Shown here: one piece after another, positions 1 through 11,040 of the stretch
How positions within the stretch are numbered: the first letter of the stretch is position 1
Layout: the number at the start of each line of letters is the position of its first letter
Assembly: GCA_029204225.1 (NCBI GenBank)
Contig: CM055098.1
Span: 50,811,995-50,875,994 of the forward strand
Length of the DNA: 64,000 nucleotides
Origin: Diphasiastrum complanatum
Lineage: Eukaryota > Streptophyta > Lycopodiopsida > Lycopodiales > Lycopodiaceae
Reading direction: 5' to 3'
Position numbers and translations under genes: made by a program
The notes under the pieces: model-generated
What the model was told of the DNA's origin: nothing
What the model saw: the letters and a program-made list of their open reading frames with translations, nothing else
Databases searched by the model: none

Positions 1-278
1 TATTTCTTATGCTTTTTGTGAGAGAGAAAAGTAGAGAGAGAAGAATAAGTTTCTATCATTGTTGTGGATTTAGGGTTAATGGAAGTAGGGTTAATGGATG
101 TAGTGTTAATGCTTAGTGTTAATGGATGTTAGTGTTAGATCCTCCATTCATATTGAAATCTAAACTAAACTATCACTCTCATGGGAACGAACCTACGCGT
201 GACAACTAGCTCCATCTCTTTGATGCTAGATTGACTAGATCTTGGATTCAGGTTAGGCAAGGAAAGAAACCCACTACA
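1..278 (+). repeat. 5' LTR of element A (right part only)
   Basis: This is the R/U5 end of the 5' LTR; the first ~510 bp lie left of the window. It ends in ACA at 278, followed by a short spacer and the primer binding site. Three close repeats of a TTAATGGATGTAGTG-like phrase occur at about 75-130. The stretch around 170-195 (CTCTCATGGGAACGAAC) recurs on the minus strand near 61,640, so element C has a related LTR end. Confidence 0.8.
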
Positions 279-282
279 ATTT

Positions 283-300
283 TGGCGCTGTTGCCGAGGA
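283..300 (+). other. Primer binding site, tRNA-Asp type (element A)
   Basis: TGGCGCTGTTGCCGAGGA closely matches the complement of the 3' end of plant tRNA-Asp, used as reverse-transcription primer by Athila-type elements. It lies 4 bases after the LTR end. Confidence 0.8.
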
Positions 301-1497
301 GCTACGCCAATTTTCAGTTTGCAACATATTTGGTTGATGGTTAGCTTGCATTAGGCATCTTGTTGTGGCATGATGAGTGTTAGATCTGCATTTTAGGGTT
401 AGTTTGGGATTGATTTTGCTTGATTTGAGTGGATTTGCTTGTTTGAGATCTAATCTGATTATTAAAAGAGAAAGTTATTCAGATCACCAATCTTAAGATC
501 CATTTGGATCTAAGATATCAGAGAAAATAACAAAAATTGATCAAATCTGCCAGATTTGGTCAAAAAGAGACAAAAAAGCGTCATCAGAGCTCAAAACTTT
601 TTACCCCTCTTTAGGAAACCTTCGCCGAGTTGCAGACACCTTCAATTTTGTTTACAGAATCTTCAGTTTGAAGGGCGAAGATTAATTCCCAGTACATTTC
701 TAGAAACATCGGAAAAATCGCCAAAAAACACTAAAAATCATTAAAACCCTAAAAGATACAGAAAGAGAACCTTCGCCCGATTTATTGTGCTAAGATGTGA
801 TTCAAATCTATGTACTGCCAGGTCAACGAAGAATAATACCAAAAATAGAAAGGGTTTGAGAGGATCAGTTGTCATATTGTCATATTTTTTGCCAAAAAAG
901 TCACTTTTTTGCAAAATTACCAGTATTACTCTTGATCCTTTGCCAGAACCCTCGTCGAGTTTTCAGAACATTCTATTTATAGGAAAATACTATTTTTTGA
1001 ATTCGGCGAAGATTCTTCTTGATCAGATCACAAAAAATCTTGATTTTTACCCTTGCTAAATTACAAAAACTGTATTTCCTTGTGTCGGAAACCTTCGTCC
1101 GGTTTTCCATAGTTTTATCTGTGTCTGATCTTCCATCTGAGAAGTCGGCAAAGGTTATTTTCCAAGAAATAGTAAGAAAAGTGTTCAGAGAGTTTTTTTT
1201 TTTCCAAAATAGCACTGTTGAACCTTCGCTGAACCAACCTTCGCCTAGTGAACCTTCGCCAGTCCTATTTTTAGTTTCTGATTTTTCAGATCAAGTCTCT
1301 GTCAAAATTTGGATCAAATCTGATATTCTGACTTGGATTCTGAGAGATTTATCATTTTGATCGAATTTCGAAAAGTTTTTCATCATATAGAATCAGATTC
1401 TTGAAAAGTGGAATAGATCTAGCATATCTAATCTGAGATAGTTTTTTAGAAAAATCTAGATCCAATCTCATTATCTATTTGATCTAAATTTGTAAAG
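301..1497 (+). other. Element A leader with dispersed CCTTCGC motifs
   Basis: An untranslated leader of about 1.2 kb between the primer binding site and gag. A short motif, AACCTTCGCC or its complement GGCGAAGGTT, recurs in both orientations: near 617-626, 674, 768-779, 1,003 and 1,090, and three times in a row at 1,219-1,262. The same motif returns after pol at 6,930-7,260. I see no convincing protein here, and short open frames in this stretch are probably chance. Confidence 0.65.
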
Positions 1498-2830
1498 ATG
1501 GTTGCCCCTGCAGCTGCTCCTGGAGGTGCTCCACAGGAGGTCAATCCAATTATTGTTAGAAGAGCACCCCGATTGGATCTACCCAAATATAATGGATTAA
1601 CAGATCCAGCTAGACTTCTACAGATCTATGTTGAATCCTGTGAGGTCTATGGTGAGATTTATCCTCAAGATAAACTTAAGCAGGCATAGCACAAGATTGG
1701 TACTATAACCCAGATGAAACTGAACGTACAGATTGGGAGGTTGTTAAACGAGCCCTTATCACAAGGTTCAAACCGCGGAAGTTTATGGAACACCCTTTTC
1801 TACTTTTAAGTAAAATTAAAATGGGAAAGCGGAAAATGGTTCGAGATTACATCGAAAGGGTGAAACATCTTAGATCTGAATGCGAACCTGAGCCGATCAA
1901 TGAAAATGCCATAATTATGTGGTTTTTGTCAGGTCTACCTAAACGGATCATACGTGAGCTGAAACGCCATAATGAGTATGCACTTTTTCAAAATGCTATG
2001 GACGATGCAATTCGGGAGGAGGATGAAGATTCAACTGATGAGCCGAATGTCAGTATGTTGCCTTATACAGCAGGGAAGACTACTACGACATCCACCACTA
2101 TTGCATCAACGAATGCCAATGCTACTGCAGAAATGATGCTCAATGAGTTCGAGAAACTTGGGAAGACCCAGCAGAAACAGATGGAAAAGTTGCAGTTGCA
2201 ATTTGATGAGAAGATCAAAGCATTGGAAAATTTCCACGGAGAAGCGAACAAGGAACCTGAGAAGTTTGCAAAGACTTTTCCTACTAGGAAAAATATCTGG
2301 TGTTCTATTTGTACAGGAAATCACACAGTGAACGAGTGTCCTCAATTGAAAAAACGAATGGAAATCAGTGTTTGCCATCTGTGTAATTCACCTGACCATG
2401 AGACTACTTTTTGCAACTTCAACCCCCGGATAATTCAGCAACAATATGCCTAGATGAGATATCGAGATCCACAATATGAAGGAAATCCAGCAGCAAGACT
2501 GCGACAATCTACTCTTGGATACCCGGAACGTCTAGCTTTGCCTGCCCCACCAAAACACTTCGCTCCTCCTGCCAATTTGATGGAACCAGAACCTTACGGA
2601 AGTGCTGAGCAATGGAGCTATGGTAATGTTCAGGAAGGTGGATCTTCAAAATAGTATGCCATTTATGTTGTCGCTCAACAGCCTCGAAAAATTGGACCAG
2701 AGCACCACTTGGATGCTTTGCATGTGGAGAAAATTACAGAGTTGCAGAATGCCCAAATAAAGAAAAATTTGTACCATTCTGTCGTGATTGTGGACATGGG
2801 CATTGCTATAAAGACTGTCCAACAAGACCG
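1498..2830 (+). mobile_element. gag region of element A
   Basis: This encodes the capsid/nucleocapsid polyprotein of a Ty3/gypsy element. The N-terminus is Ala/Pro-rich, followed by a PRLDLPKYNG segment typical of plant gypsy gag. A retrotransposon-gag core (KMVRDYIERVKHLRSEC) lies at about 1,830-1,900 and a coiled-coil-like Glu/Lys/Gln-rich stretch at about 2,130-2,240. Three to four zinc-knuckle-like CCHC boxes follow at about 2,301-2,340, 2,380-2,420, 2,714-2,755 and 2,775-2,820, more than the one or two usual for the family. It is a broken fossil copy. Confidence 0.85.
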
Positions 2831-3429
2831 AAACCACCACCAGCTACAGCACCTGTAAATTTGATAACCATCAAGCAAGAATCAATAGCTCCAAATAAAC
2901 CAAGTGCACCCTTGATGGTGGTCACCAGAGCACAAAAGCAAAAAGAACCAGTAGTGGATCCAGTACCTGCTGATTCTATTCCATTGAACAAAACACCAAC
3001 AGCATCGGGAGTCTATCCAAATCTTTATGCAGAAAAACAAAGATATCAGGATATGAGACAGTGGATTAAACATCTGCAAGAAGAAGAGGAACTTAAGGCT
3101 GCTAAAGTAACAGCTGAAGTTCGGTCTTCACCATTGCAGCCTCCAAGAAATTTACGTACGGATATGAATGATCAATTACATCATCACGAAGAACCCTTCA
3201 AGATGACTCAACCGGAAGCACCACATACAGAATTACTCATGAACATTTTGTCTAGCAAGATCAATATTTCATTGGGAGAGTTCCTAAAGTTGGTGCCAAA
3301 AGCTAAAGAAGAACTAGAAGTCCACCAGGAGCTGCTTTTTTGTGTTGGATTTGAAGAATCTAACGATGTACTCCATGTTGGAGCCACTTGGGAAAGTGAA
3401 CAAAAGAATATCACTTTGCCGATACAACA

Positions 3430-6400
3430 TAGACAATTTTCTAAAGAAGCAACCGTGATAGATGGCGGTTCAAGAGTTAACCTGATTTCTACAAAGCTGT
3501 GAACAAAATGGGGCCTTACAAAGATTAAGCCTGCTACTTTTGCTATTAAGCTAGCGGATAAAACGACAGTTCGTCCATGAGGAATGGTGGAAGATATACC
3601 TGTCAGGATTGCAGGAGTACGATTCGTCATTACTTTCGTTGTGATGGACTTACCAGAAGCACCAAATGTCTACCGAGTTCTATTAGAACATCCATGGTTA
3701 CGAGTTGCGCAAGTAATTCATAACTGGGGTACCGGAAAAATCACTTTCAAAAATCGTGAACGTGTAGTTAAAGTTGATCCTATGACTTGGACTATGTCAG
3801 AGCATTTTAAACGTTATACACTGGATGATGTGATTCTTATGCTACCTAAAGCACATCGTGAACCTGAAGAACACATGCCAGAATCTAGAGAGGTTTACGA
3901 TGGCCTAGCTAGGACGTAGCCAATGAATCTTGCTGAACCAGGAGAACCGAAAAAGATTGTACAAGTGGGATCACAACTTACTCCTGAACAGTATCAAGCA
4001 CTCTGTTTGCTACTTATTAAGTATCAAGATTGCTTTGCATGGACTTATCAAGATTTGAAGGGTATTCTGACATCAGTGATTGAACATACCATACCTTTAG
4101 TACCTGATGCAGTTCCAAAGGTTACAAAAGTTCTATCGTTGTAATCCTAATGTGGCAGATCTGATAAGAACTTCGGAGATTACTTGACGCTGATTTCATT
4201 TATGAGATCGAGCATACAAATGGATTTTACCGACTGTCATTGTTCCTAAGAAAAATGCAAAATTGCAAATCTGTGTGAATCTCAAAGCATTGAATAAAGT
4301 GACACGGAAGGATCACTTTCCGTTACCTTTTACTAAAAGCATTTTAGATCGCCTTGCTGGAGCGGAAGCTTATAGTTTCCTGGATGGATTTAGTGGTTAC
4401 AACCAAGTTAAGATTGCACCTGTCGATCACCATAAAATTGCTTTTGCAATAGAATGGGACACCTATGCTTACAAAGTAATGTCGTTTGGACTCTGTAATG
4501 CACCAAGTTCATTCCAAAGAGTAATGCAATTTGCTTTTAAAGATATCTGTAGAAATTCCTTGAAATTTACTTGGACGACTTGGGAGTTCATAGTACAGAT
4601 ACAGACCACTTGGATTGATTGGAGAAAGTATTTGAAAGATGTCGCAAAAATCAGATTTCTCTAAATTCGAAAAAATGTCAAATATGGGTTTCGCAAGGAG
4701 TTGTGCTTGGACATGTGATATCAAGACATGGTATTGCCACCAATTATTCTAAGATCAAAGTTATTGTGGAATTGCCACCGCCAGCAACAATTTGAGGAGT
4801 TTATGTGTTTATGGGTCATGCGAACTACTATCGAATTTTTATTATCTTCTTTGCAGATTTAGCACAACCTATATACAAACTAACTATTGTTCCTATTTGG
4901 ACAGTAGAGGCGTTAGAAGCCTTTGAAAAGTTAAAAAAAGCATTATCTTCAGCACCAATACTGCGTTCTCCAGATTGGACATTAGAGTTTCATGTTCATA
5001 CGGATGCCTCAAAATACGCCATTGGATCAGTTTTGACGCAGCCAGGTGACTATAAGAAGGATTATCCCATACGATTTGCAAGCAGACAGCTTACAGATCC
5101 AGAGAAGAATTATTCAACAACAGAACGTGAAGCGCTAGCCATGATATTGTCTGCTCAAAAATTTCGTCACTACCTCATGAAAATGCACTTTGCATGTTAT
5201 ACGGATCATCAACCGTTACTTTACTTGGTAAACAAGACGTGTAATACTGGACGTATTGCAAGATGGTTATTATTATTGACTAAATTTGACTTTTGAATTG
5301 TGGCTAGAAAGGGAAAGCAACATTATCTAGCCGATCACGTTTCACGAATTGAATTTGCACCAGTTAATACTGACGTGGATGATGAATTGCCAGATGTTGC
5401 TTGTTCTATGTTGAAGCAGTACTTGAGTGGGCGGCAGATATTGTTGAGTACTTGATGCTAGGACAACCCAATGACTCTTTGACAACAATACAGAAGAGAC
5501 AATTGATTCATAAGGCTCAACCTTATCAATTAATTGCAGGACAATTGTACCGTCGTGGATCAGATAATATTTTACGAAGATGTGTTTTACCGCATGAAGT
5601 ACCAGATTTAATCATGTTTTCACATGATGGCATGGGTGGAGGACACTTCTCTACAGATATTACTGTTCGCAAACTTTTGCAATCCGGTTGTTGGTGGCCT
5701 GCGTTTCATAAGGACACATAAAATTTTATTTAGACATGTGATGTTTGCCAGCGAGCACGACGGCCTACTCGACAGAATTATGAACCCTTACATCCGGTTT
5801 TATCGCAAGCACCGTTTGAAAAATGGGGATTGGATTATGTTGGTCCTATTCATCCTGCCGCGCAAGGATCTCAAGCCCGATACATTATCGTTGCAACTGA
5901 TTATATGACCAAGTGGGTTGAAGCCAAAGCTGTCAAAGTGGCTGATGCGAAATCTACGGCCAAGTTTCTATATGAAAATATTATAATCAGATTTGGATGT
6001 CCGATCGAAATTGTCAGTGACCAGGGTACACACTTTGTTAATCAAACAATAAAGTGTTTATTGGAAGATTTTCTTCGTTATACAAAGATTTAGTACTCCC
6101 TATTATCCCAGAGGAAATGGCCAAGCTGAATCTTCCAATAAGATTCTCTGCACCATTATGACAAAGACAGTTGAAGCAAGTCGGTCCGATTGGGAACATA
6201 AACTGTATGCAGCATTACGGGCATTCAGAACCGCTTACAAAAATAGTACAAATCAAACACCTTTTCAACTGTTTTATGGTCAAGATGTTGTTATGCCAAT
6301 TGAATTTTTAATCTCATCTTTACGCATAGTAGCAACGGAACGATTAAATAATGATATGTCCTTACAACTCCGTCATGAAGCGTTGCACAAATTATGTGGA

Positions 6401-6640
6401 ACTCGATTGATGGCAGTTCATGCCTTAGCAGCAGAGAAAGCCCGCCGCAAGGCATGGCACGATTGTCGTTTGCACAAGAAAGATCTGAAACCAGAAGATC
6501 TTGCATTGATGTACAAAACCAAGCTGATCAAGGGTTACCGGGAAAGGCCCGTATAAAGTAAAGGAAATCCTGAACTATGGCACAGTAATTCTTGAGCACT
6601 TGGATGGAAAATGATTTGATACTCTGGTAAATGACAGTCG
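3430..6640 (+). mobile_element. pol region of element A (PR-RT-RH-INT)
   Basis: The domains follow the Ty3/gypsy order. Protease lies at about 3,430-3,740 (with the downstream LLEHPWLR box). Reverse transcriptase is at about 4,140-4,800, recognisable by YSFLDGFSGYNQVKIAP and FGLCNAPSSFQR. RNase H is at about 4,970-5,290 (HTDASKYAIGSVLTQPG, YSTTEREALA). The integrase zinc finger is at about 5,610-5,760 and its core at about 5,820-6,310 (LDYVGPIHP, FGCPIEIVSDQGTHF). The integrase tail ends about 6,640 without a chromodomain. The region is broken into several frames. It is colinear with the pol of element B at 37.8-40.7 kb, and the two are clearly the same lineage. Confidence 0.92.
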
Positions 6641-6649
6641 ATTACGCAA

Positions 6650-9600
6650 GTTTTAGTAGCCTGCTCCGCCAGTTCAGCAAGCCTGATCTCAATATATTTT
6701 TTTAATTTTATTTGTTTTTCAATTTTTTGTTTTCAGTATTTAATTTGCTGAGTTTTTTGGAAAAAGACAATTAAAAGAAAAAAAAACAAAAAGAAAAGCA
6801 AAAAAATAAGAAAAGACTGATGAGCAAAAGTCAAGAAGTCATCACCATAAGGAAACAGAAGTACAGTATATTTTATGGACAATGACTTAGAAAATCACTG
6901 ATTTGGGCAGATTTGGCCAATATAGTATCAGAAACCTTCGCTGAGCTCTCAGACTGTACATCCACCCTTGATTTATCTAAATTGAGGTGGGCGAAGGTTC
7001 CTGACAAGAGAAAATCCAATTTTTGAGACATGCGAATGTTTAGTAATATGCCATTTTGGGAACCTTCGCCGAGCATCATAACCTCATTATGAACCTTTGC
7101 TGACCTGCAAGATGATCTTAAAATGTCAAAATTAGGTTGTCCATAGGTTCAGATTGTGAAAAAATGCATTTATGACAGTACCTGGGCGAAGGTTCATCAT
7201 TCGCCAGCCCTGGAAAACGTTCGCCTGATAGGTTCAGATCCTTAGAAACCTTCGCTGAGATTTTTATAGCCTATTTTTACAGTATTGCACATGCTTGCAA
7301 ATTTTTGTTCAGAACTGATCAGCCAAACTACTATTCAGTGTAATGGACCCACCAAATTCACTTATAAGTTGGCTGAATTCAATTCATTCCTCACTTGTGC
7401 TACCGAAGCTCTTGCGAATTTTTCTTGCGACCAAAGCCTTCCAAATTTTCTGCATTGCCTTCTGATACACTTGCACGCTTTTATAATTCCTACATGTCTT
7501 CTACCGATACTTCCCAGTCTCTGCGCTATACTATCCATCGTGATGTCCCATCTGCAACGGACATCATAATTCTTCCTAGCACAAGCATGGTCACTCAGTG
7601 GATGACCCTTGCGGAGCCTCTACTCACTACAATGGGTATTCATGAGAGAGCCTTTTCAAGTCGCATCAATATGGATTTCATCACTCTTGCCTTCAGTACG
7701 TGGAAGGAAGAGAAATCCAAATTTTATATCACTTTCCAAGGAGCCACACACAAAGTGCGCGTCATTGAGGCTGCACTTGCAGCTATAGGAATATCATCTG
7801 GTACGTAGGCCTCACCCAATCACAAGCACGCCAAATAGGCCATCAAGCCATTTATTGACCTCACCAACGATCTGCACTGGACCAATGATGGTAAGCTTTT
7901 GGAAGCCATCACTGAGCCTTCCATCCACGCAGCTGCCCAGCTATTGAATAATTTTCGGATGGTTGGCAACCTCAAGAAAGACCGCATCACATCTCAAATC
8001 CTTCACAAGATAGTGGAATCTCACACTAAGTTGGCCAAAGCCCCTCTTGAACCATATAATTGGCTCAAGATTGTTTCCGGTGAGTTCAAGCGAGCTATTA
8101 AGGCCAATACTAAGTAGCAGTTCGTTGTTGGCTCTTTATTGTCCCTCTTAGCCGCTTCTCACTTAGAAAACAGAATCCATGGCTTCCACCTGGATTCTGT
8201 GCTTTCAGTTTACGAAGAAGCACCGGCATAATCATCTCATCAGGCCTCAAGCTCTCATAGTCGTCGTCATCCACGCAGCGAAATCGTAATCCCTGACTCG
8301 CCTTCCACGTCACGATGTCGCACTAGGCATATCTCGTCAGCTGCTCTTCCACCACCTGCTGCTATTCACACTGAACTTCCCATCCCCCTAGCCTCTGATG
8401 CTTCCCTCGCCTCTGTTCCCATACAAGGACAGTATGTGACCATTGGGCCTACCATTCCCATCACAGCTGCCCAGGCCGCCTCACCCCCGCACACCGAAGC
8501 CACCTCACCCAACACACAGTTCTTTATGGATATGTTCGATGATTCCGACCCCCTTGGGACCACCGAAATCTTTGAAATGCCCCAGAGCCCAGTGCCCTTT
8601 GAAACCCAATCTCCTGGAAGAGGATTTGGACATATCCATGAATTTATTGTTGGTGTCGAAGATGCCAGCCAGCAACCCCACACACAAGTTAGCCCAGCCA
8701 CGCTTCAGGTCAACAGAGCTATAAAATCACCAAAACAGTTCGATGTCACAATGCCTGAAGGGTTTGAAGAGGAGGATATTTTTTAAGAAGAAGAGACCGT
8801 GGCACCTATTCCACGCCAACCAAGGACAATACCATTAGGTCCTCCTGTTGTTGTCGCTGCCACGACCATTGATTCTGGTGATGCTCTAGGATTGGTTTCA
8901 AGCCTTGGGCAAGTGATCCAGTCTATGCTGGATAAGAAGAAGGAAATGGAGCAGAGAAGCTCTGATCTAGGATTCGAAAACACTCTGATCAGCCAGAAAA
9001 TTGTTCAACTGGATCGAGAGTTGAAGATAGCCAAACAACATGAAGATAAGACTGAAAGCGAAAAGAAGTTGGCCTAGCAACAAGCGGATCGCTTGGAAAA
9101 TTACATCAGCTCCCTACAAAACGCCTTGACAGCCGCATAGGATTAGAGATACGGTAGTGCAAGATGCCAAGCAACAGGTGCAGCTGCTGAAGGGGCAATT
9201 ACAGATGGCCGAACAAGATTGCACACGGCTTCAAGGTGAATTGGATGCGACCACCCTTGAGTGTGATGCCTATCTGCAAACGCAAATATCCGATCATCCG
9301 ATCACATCGACGGAGATTGCGTATTTATTCAAGAAAGTGGAGACATACAAAGTGGCCCTTCAGGGATTCCAAGGCCGCTTTGATAGATTCAAAGGAGCAG
9401 CTTCAATCGAGTTGTCAAAGGCAGAAGAGACCATCACCGCCTATGAGAAAGCAGCCGCTCAAGTGTTGGAAGACGGACCACAAATCCTCATCCCGCTCAT
9501 GCCGCAATTCTCCCCTTCGCGGCAAGAAGCTGTACCAATGGATATAGGGATTGATTCGAGCATGGACCAGGGGGGAACTCCAGATATAGCAGATCAACCG

Positions 9601-10092
9601 CCAACCATACCGGTAGTACAAGCGGTCCATCCTCATCAAAAACAAGACCTCTATTCAGAAGGCCCATCAGCGTTGAGGACCAGATCCAGACCTTCTTAAA
9701 GCAACATCCGCATGAGTCCTCGCGTGGTGGATGGGTTCTGAAATTTAAGACCTTCGAGATCGAGGCCGGCAAAGAATTGGACAAAATACCTACACTGGGA
9801 GAGCAGTCGGCATGGAGAATCATGGTTTTTGAGAAAACTCCGGAATCCGTTAGGAGTTACTCGCCAGCCCTCGCCAGTTGCGGATAGATCCCTATTACGT
9901 GCCAATGCCACTAAGAAATAAATGGAAAGATTTGGGGTTGGCTATGGAAAAAATCACCATCCATACGTCCAATTGGCCAATCATCCATCAACCTTACAGT
10001 TGGACCATTTCAGTTAATTAAGATTCGGCGCGAAGCCAATAAAAGTCCCCAATAACTGCATATTGCAGGTGTCGTGGGACCGCCACCAGTTT
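6650..10092 (+). mobile_element. Post-pol region of element A with extra ORFs
   Basis: A region of about 3.4 kb between integrase and the 3' LTR. The first 600 bp repeat the CCTTCGC/GCGAAGG motif of the leader. Three coding-like stretches follow: about 7,395-8,110 (no recognised domain), 8,436-9,077 (Pro/Thr-rich, then a Lys/Glu/Gln heptad stretch) and 9,157-9,699 (strong coiled-coil character, acidic and Pro-rich end). Athila and some Tat elements carry an extra, sometimes envelope-like, gene in this position; I see no signal peptide or membrane anchor, so envelope identity is not supported. It is a broken copy. Confidence 0.6.
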
Positions 10093-10605
10093 TGGTGGGG
10101 GATACTATTGGAGGGTTTGCGGATCCCAAGGCAACCCTAACCCTAGTTAATAAGTGAGAGGGATTTGGCACCCTGCGTGTGTAAGTCCAAACCGATGATC
10201 ACATAGTTATTTGATTGATTAGTTAAAAGTTAATAAAGGACTTTAGGCCTTTTTGCGGGACTTTTAATGTCGCAGGGCCTAAATGTCAAGTTAGTGAATA
10301 AAGTTGGGTTTCTCTCCAATTTTGATGGTTCCCACACTTTTTTAAATTTGAATAAAAAGAGAGGCAAAACTGGACCAATAGGATTCAGAGGCCATGGTCC
10401 TCCTCTTTACTATAAAAAGGGACCAACTCGAGTTGCTCTTGATGTTCATTTTCTCATTTTAATAAAAGCAGATTGGTTCTCTTTAGAAATGGATTGATGA
10501 ATGTCCTTGCTCTTCCTCTCTTTTCCTCCATTTCTCATGTTTCCTTTGTATTTGCTAATTGTTGGGTTTGATCATTATTGGGATTGCTATTTCTTATGCT
10601 TTTTA
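10093..10605 (+). repeat. 3' LTR of element A (left part)
   Basis: The start is placed at TGGTGGGGGATACTATTGG by comparison with the LTR start of element B at 36,220 and is uncertain by some tens of bases. It contains a TATA box and ends with the phrase TATTTCTTATGCTTTTT found at window base 1. Immediately after, copia sequence begins, so the remaining ~270 bp of this LTR are absent here. Confidence 0.75.
10411..10420 (+). promoter_or_regulatory. LTR TATA box (element A)
   Basis: TATAAAAAGG lies about 320 bp into the 3' LTR, after a GC-richer stretch and before a pyrimidine-rich segment. This is the expected layout of the U3/R promoter of a plant LTR. Confidence 0.65.
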
Positions 10606-11040
10606 GTCCTCAGTCTAATGGCTTAGCCAAGAGGAAGAACGTACCCTGGTTGAATCAGCCAAATGTATGCTAGTGCATGCATCGCTACCCAAGAAATTCT
10701 GGGCTGAAGCTGTCTCCACTACAGCTTACGTCCAGAACAGATGTAATTTGTATCAGTACAACCCCACAATTTTATTCTGTGATAATCAGAGTGCTATTGC
10801 CTTATCGGCCAATCCTAGATTTCACTCTAGGAGTAAGCACATTGAAATCAGATATCACTACATCAGGGGCAAGGTTCTCAAAAAGGAGGTGAGCTTAACG
10901 TACTGCAGAACGCATGACATGGTTGCAGATATATTCACGAAGGCATTAAGTGTTAATGCACACAACAAGTTTTGTGCATTGCTTAGTCTGAAGATCAAGG
11001 CATTCACGGATCCAGATTAAGGGGGGGTGTTGGATTTATC
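10606..11040 (+). mobile_element. Ty1/copia remnant with start of 3' LTR
   Basis: Plus-strand copia pol pieces. An integrase-type segment (LPKKFWAEAVSTTAYVQNR) is followed by the C-terminal RNase H segment (FCDNQSAIALSANPRFHSR, RYHYIRG, DIFTKAL). A polypurine tract (AAGGGGGGG) at 11,019-11,027 precedes an LTR start, TGTTGG, at 11,028. The right end of that LTR could not be fixed. The element is incomplete and abuts the 3' LTR of element A. Confidence 0.85.

Larger units (their letters stand above)
1..10605 (+). mobile_element. Ty3/gypsy LTR retrotransposon A (Athila/Tat-like), broken
   Basis: A long plus-strand LTR element. In order it shows the end of a 5' LTR, a tRNA-Asp-type primer binding site, a 1.2-kb leader, gag with zinc knuckles, pol (protease, reverse transcriptase, RNase H, integrase), a 3.4-kb post-pol region with extra reading frames, and the first ~510 bp of a 3' LTR. 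Window bases 1-17 repeat at 10,589-10,605, which ties the two LTR pieces together and implies an LTR of about 790 bp. The integrase tail is not followed by a chromodomain. With the tRNA-Asp-type site this suggests the non-chromovirus Athila/Tat group, but the clade is inference. The element is broken, with roughly ten or more breaks, and the right LTR stops against a copia remnant. The LTR overlap is too short to date it. Confidence 0.9.

Noticed and set aside
7395-9700. Calling the post-pol frames of element A an envelope gene
   Set aside because: No signal peptide, transmembrane anchor or fusion-like segment is visible; only position suggests it.
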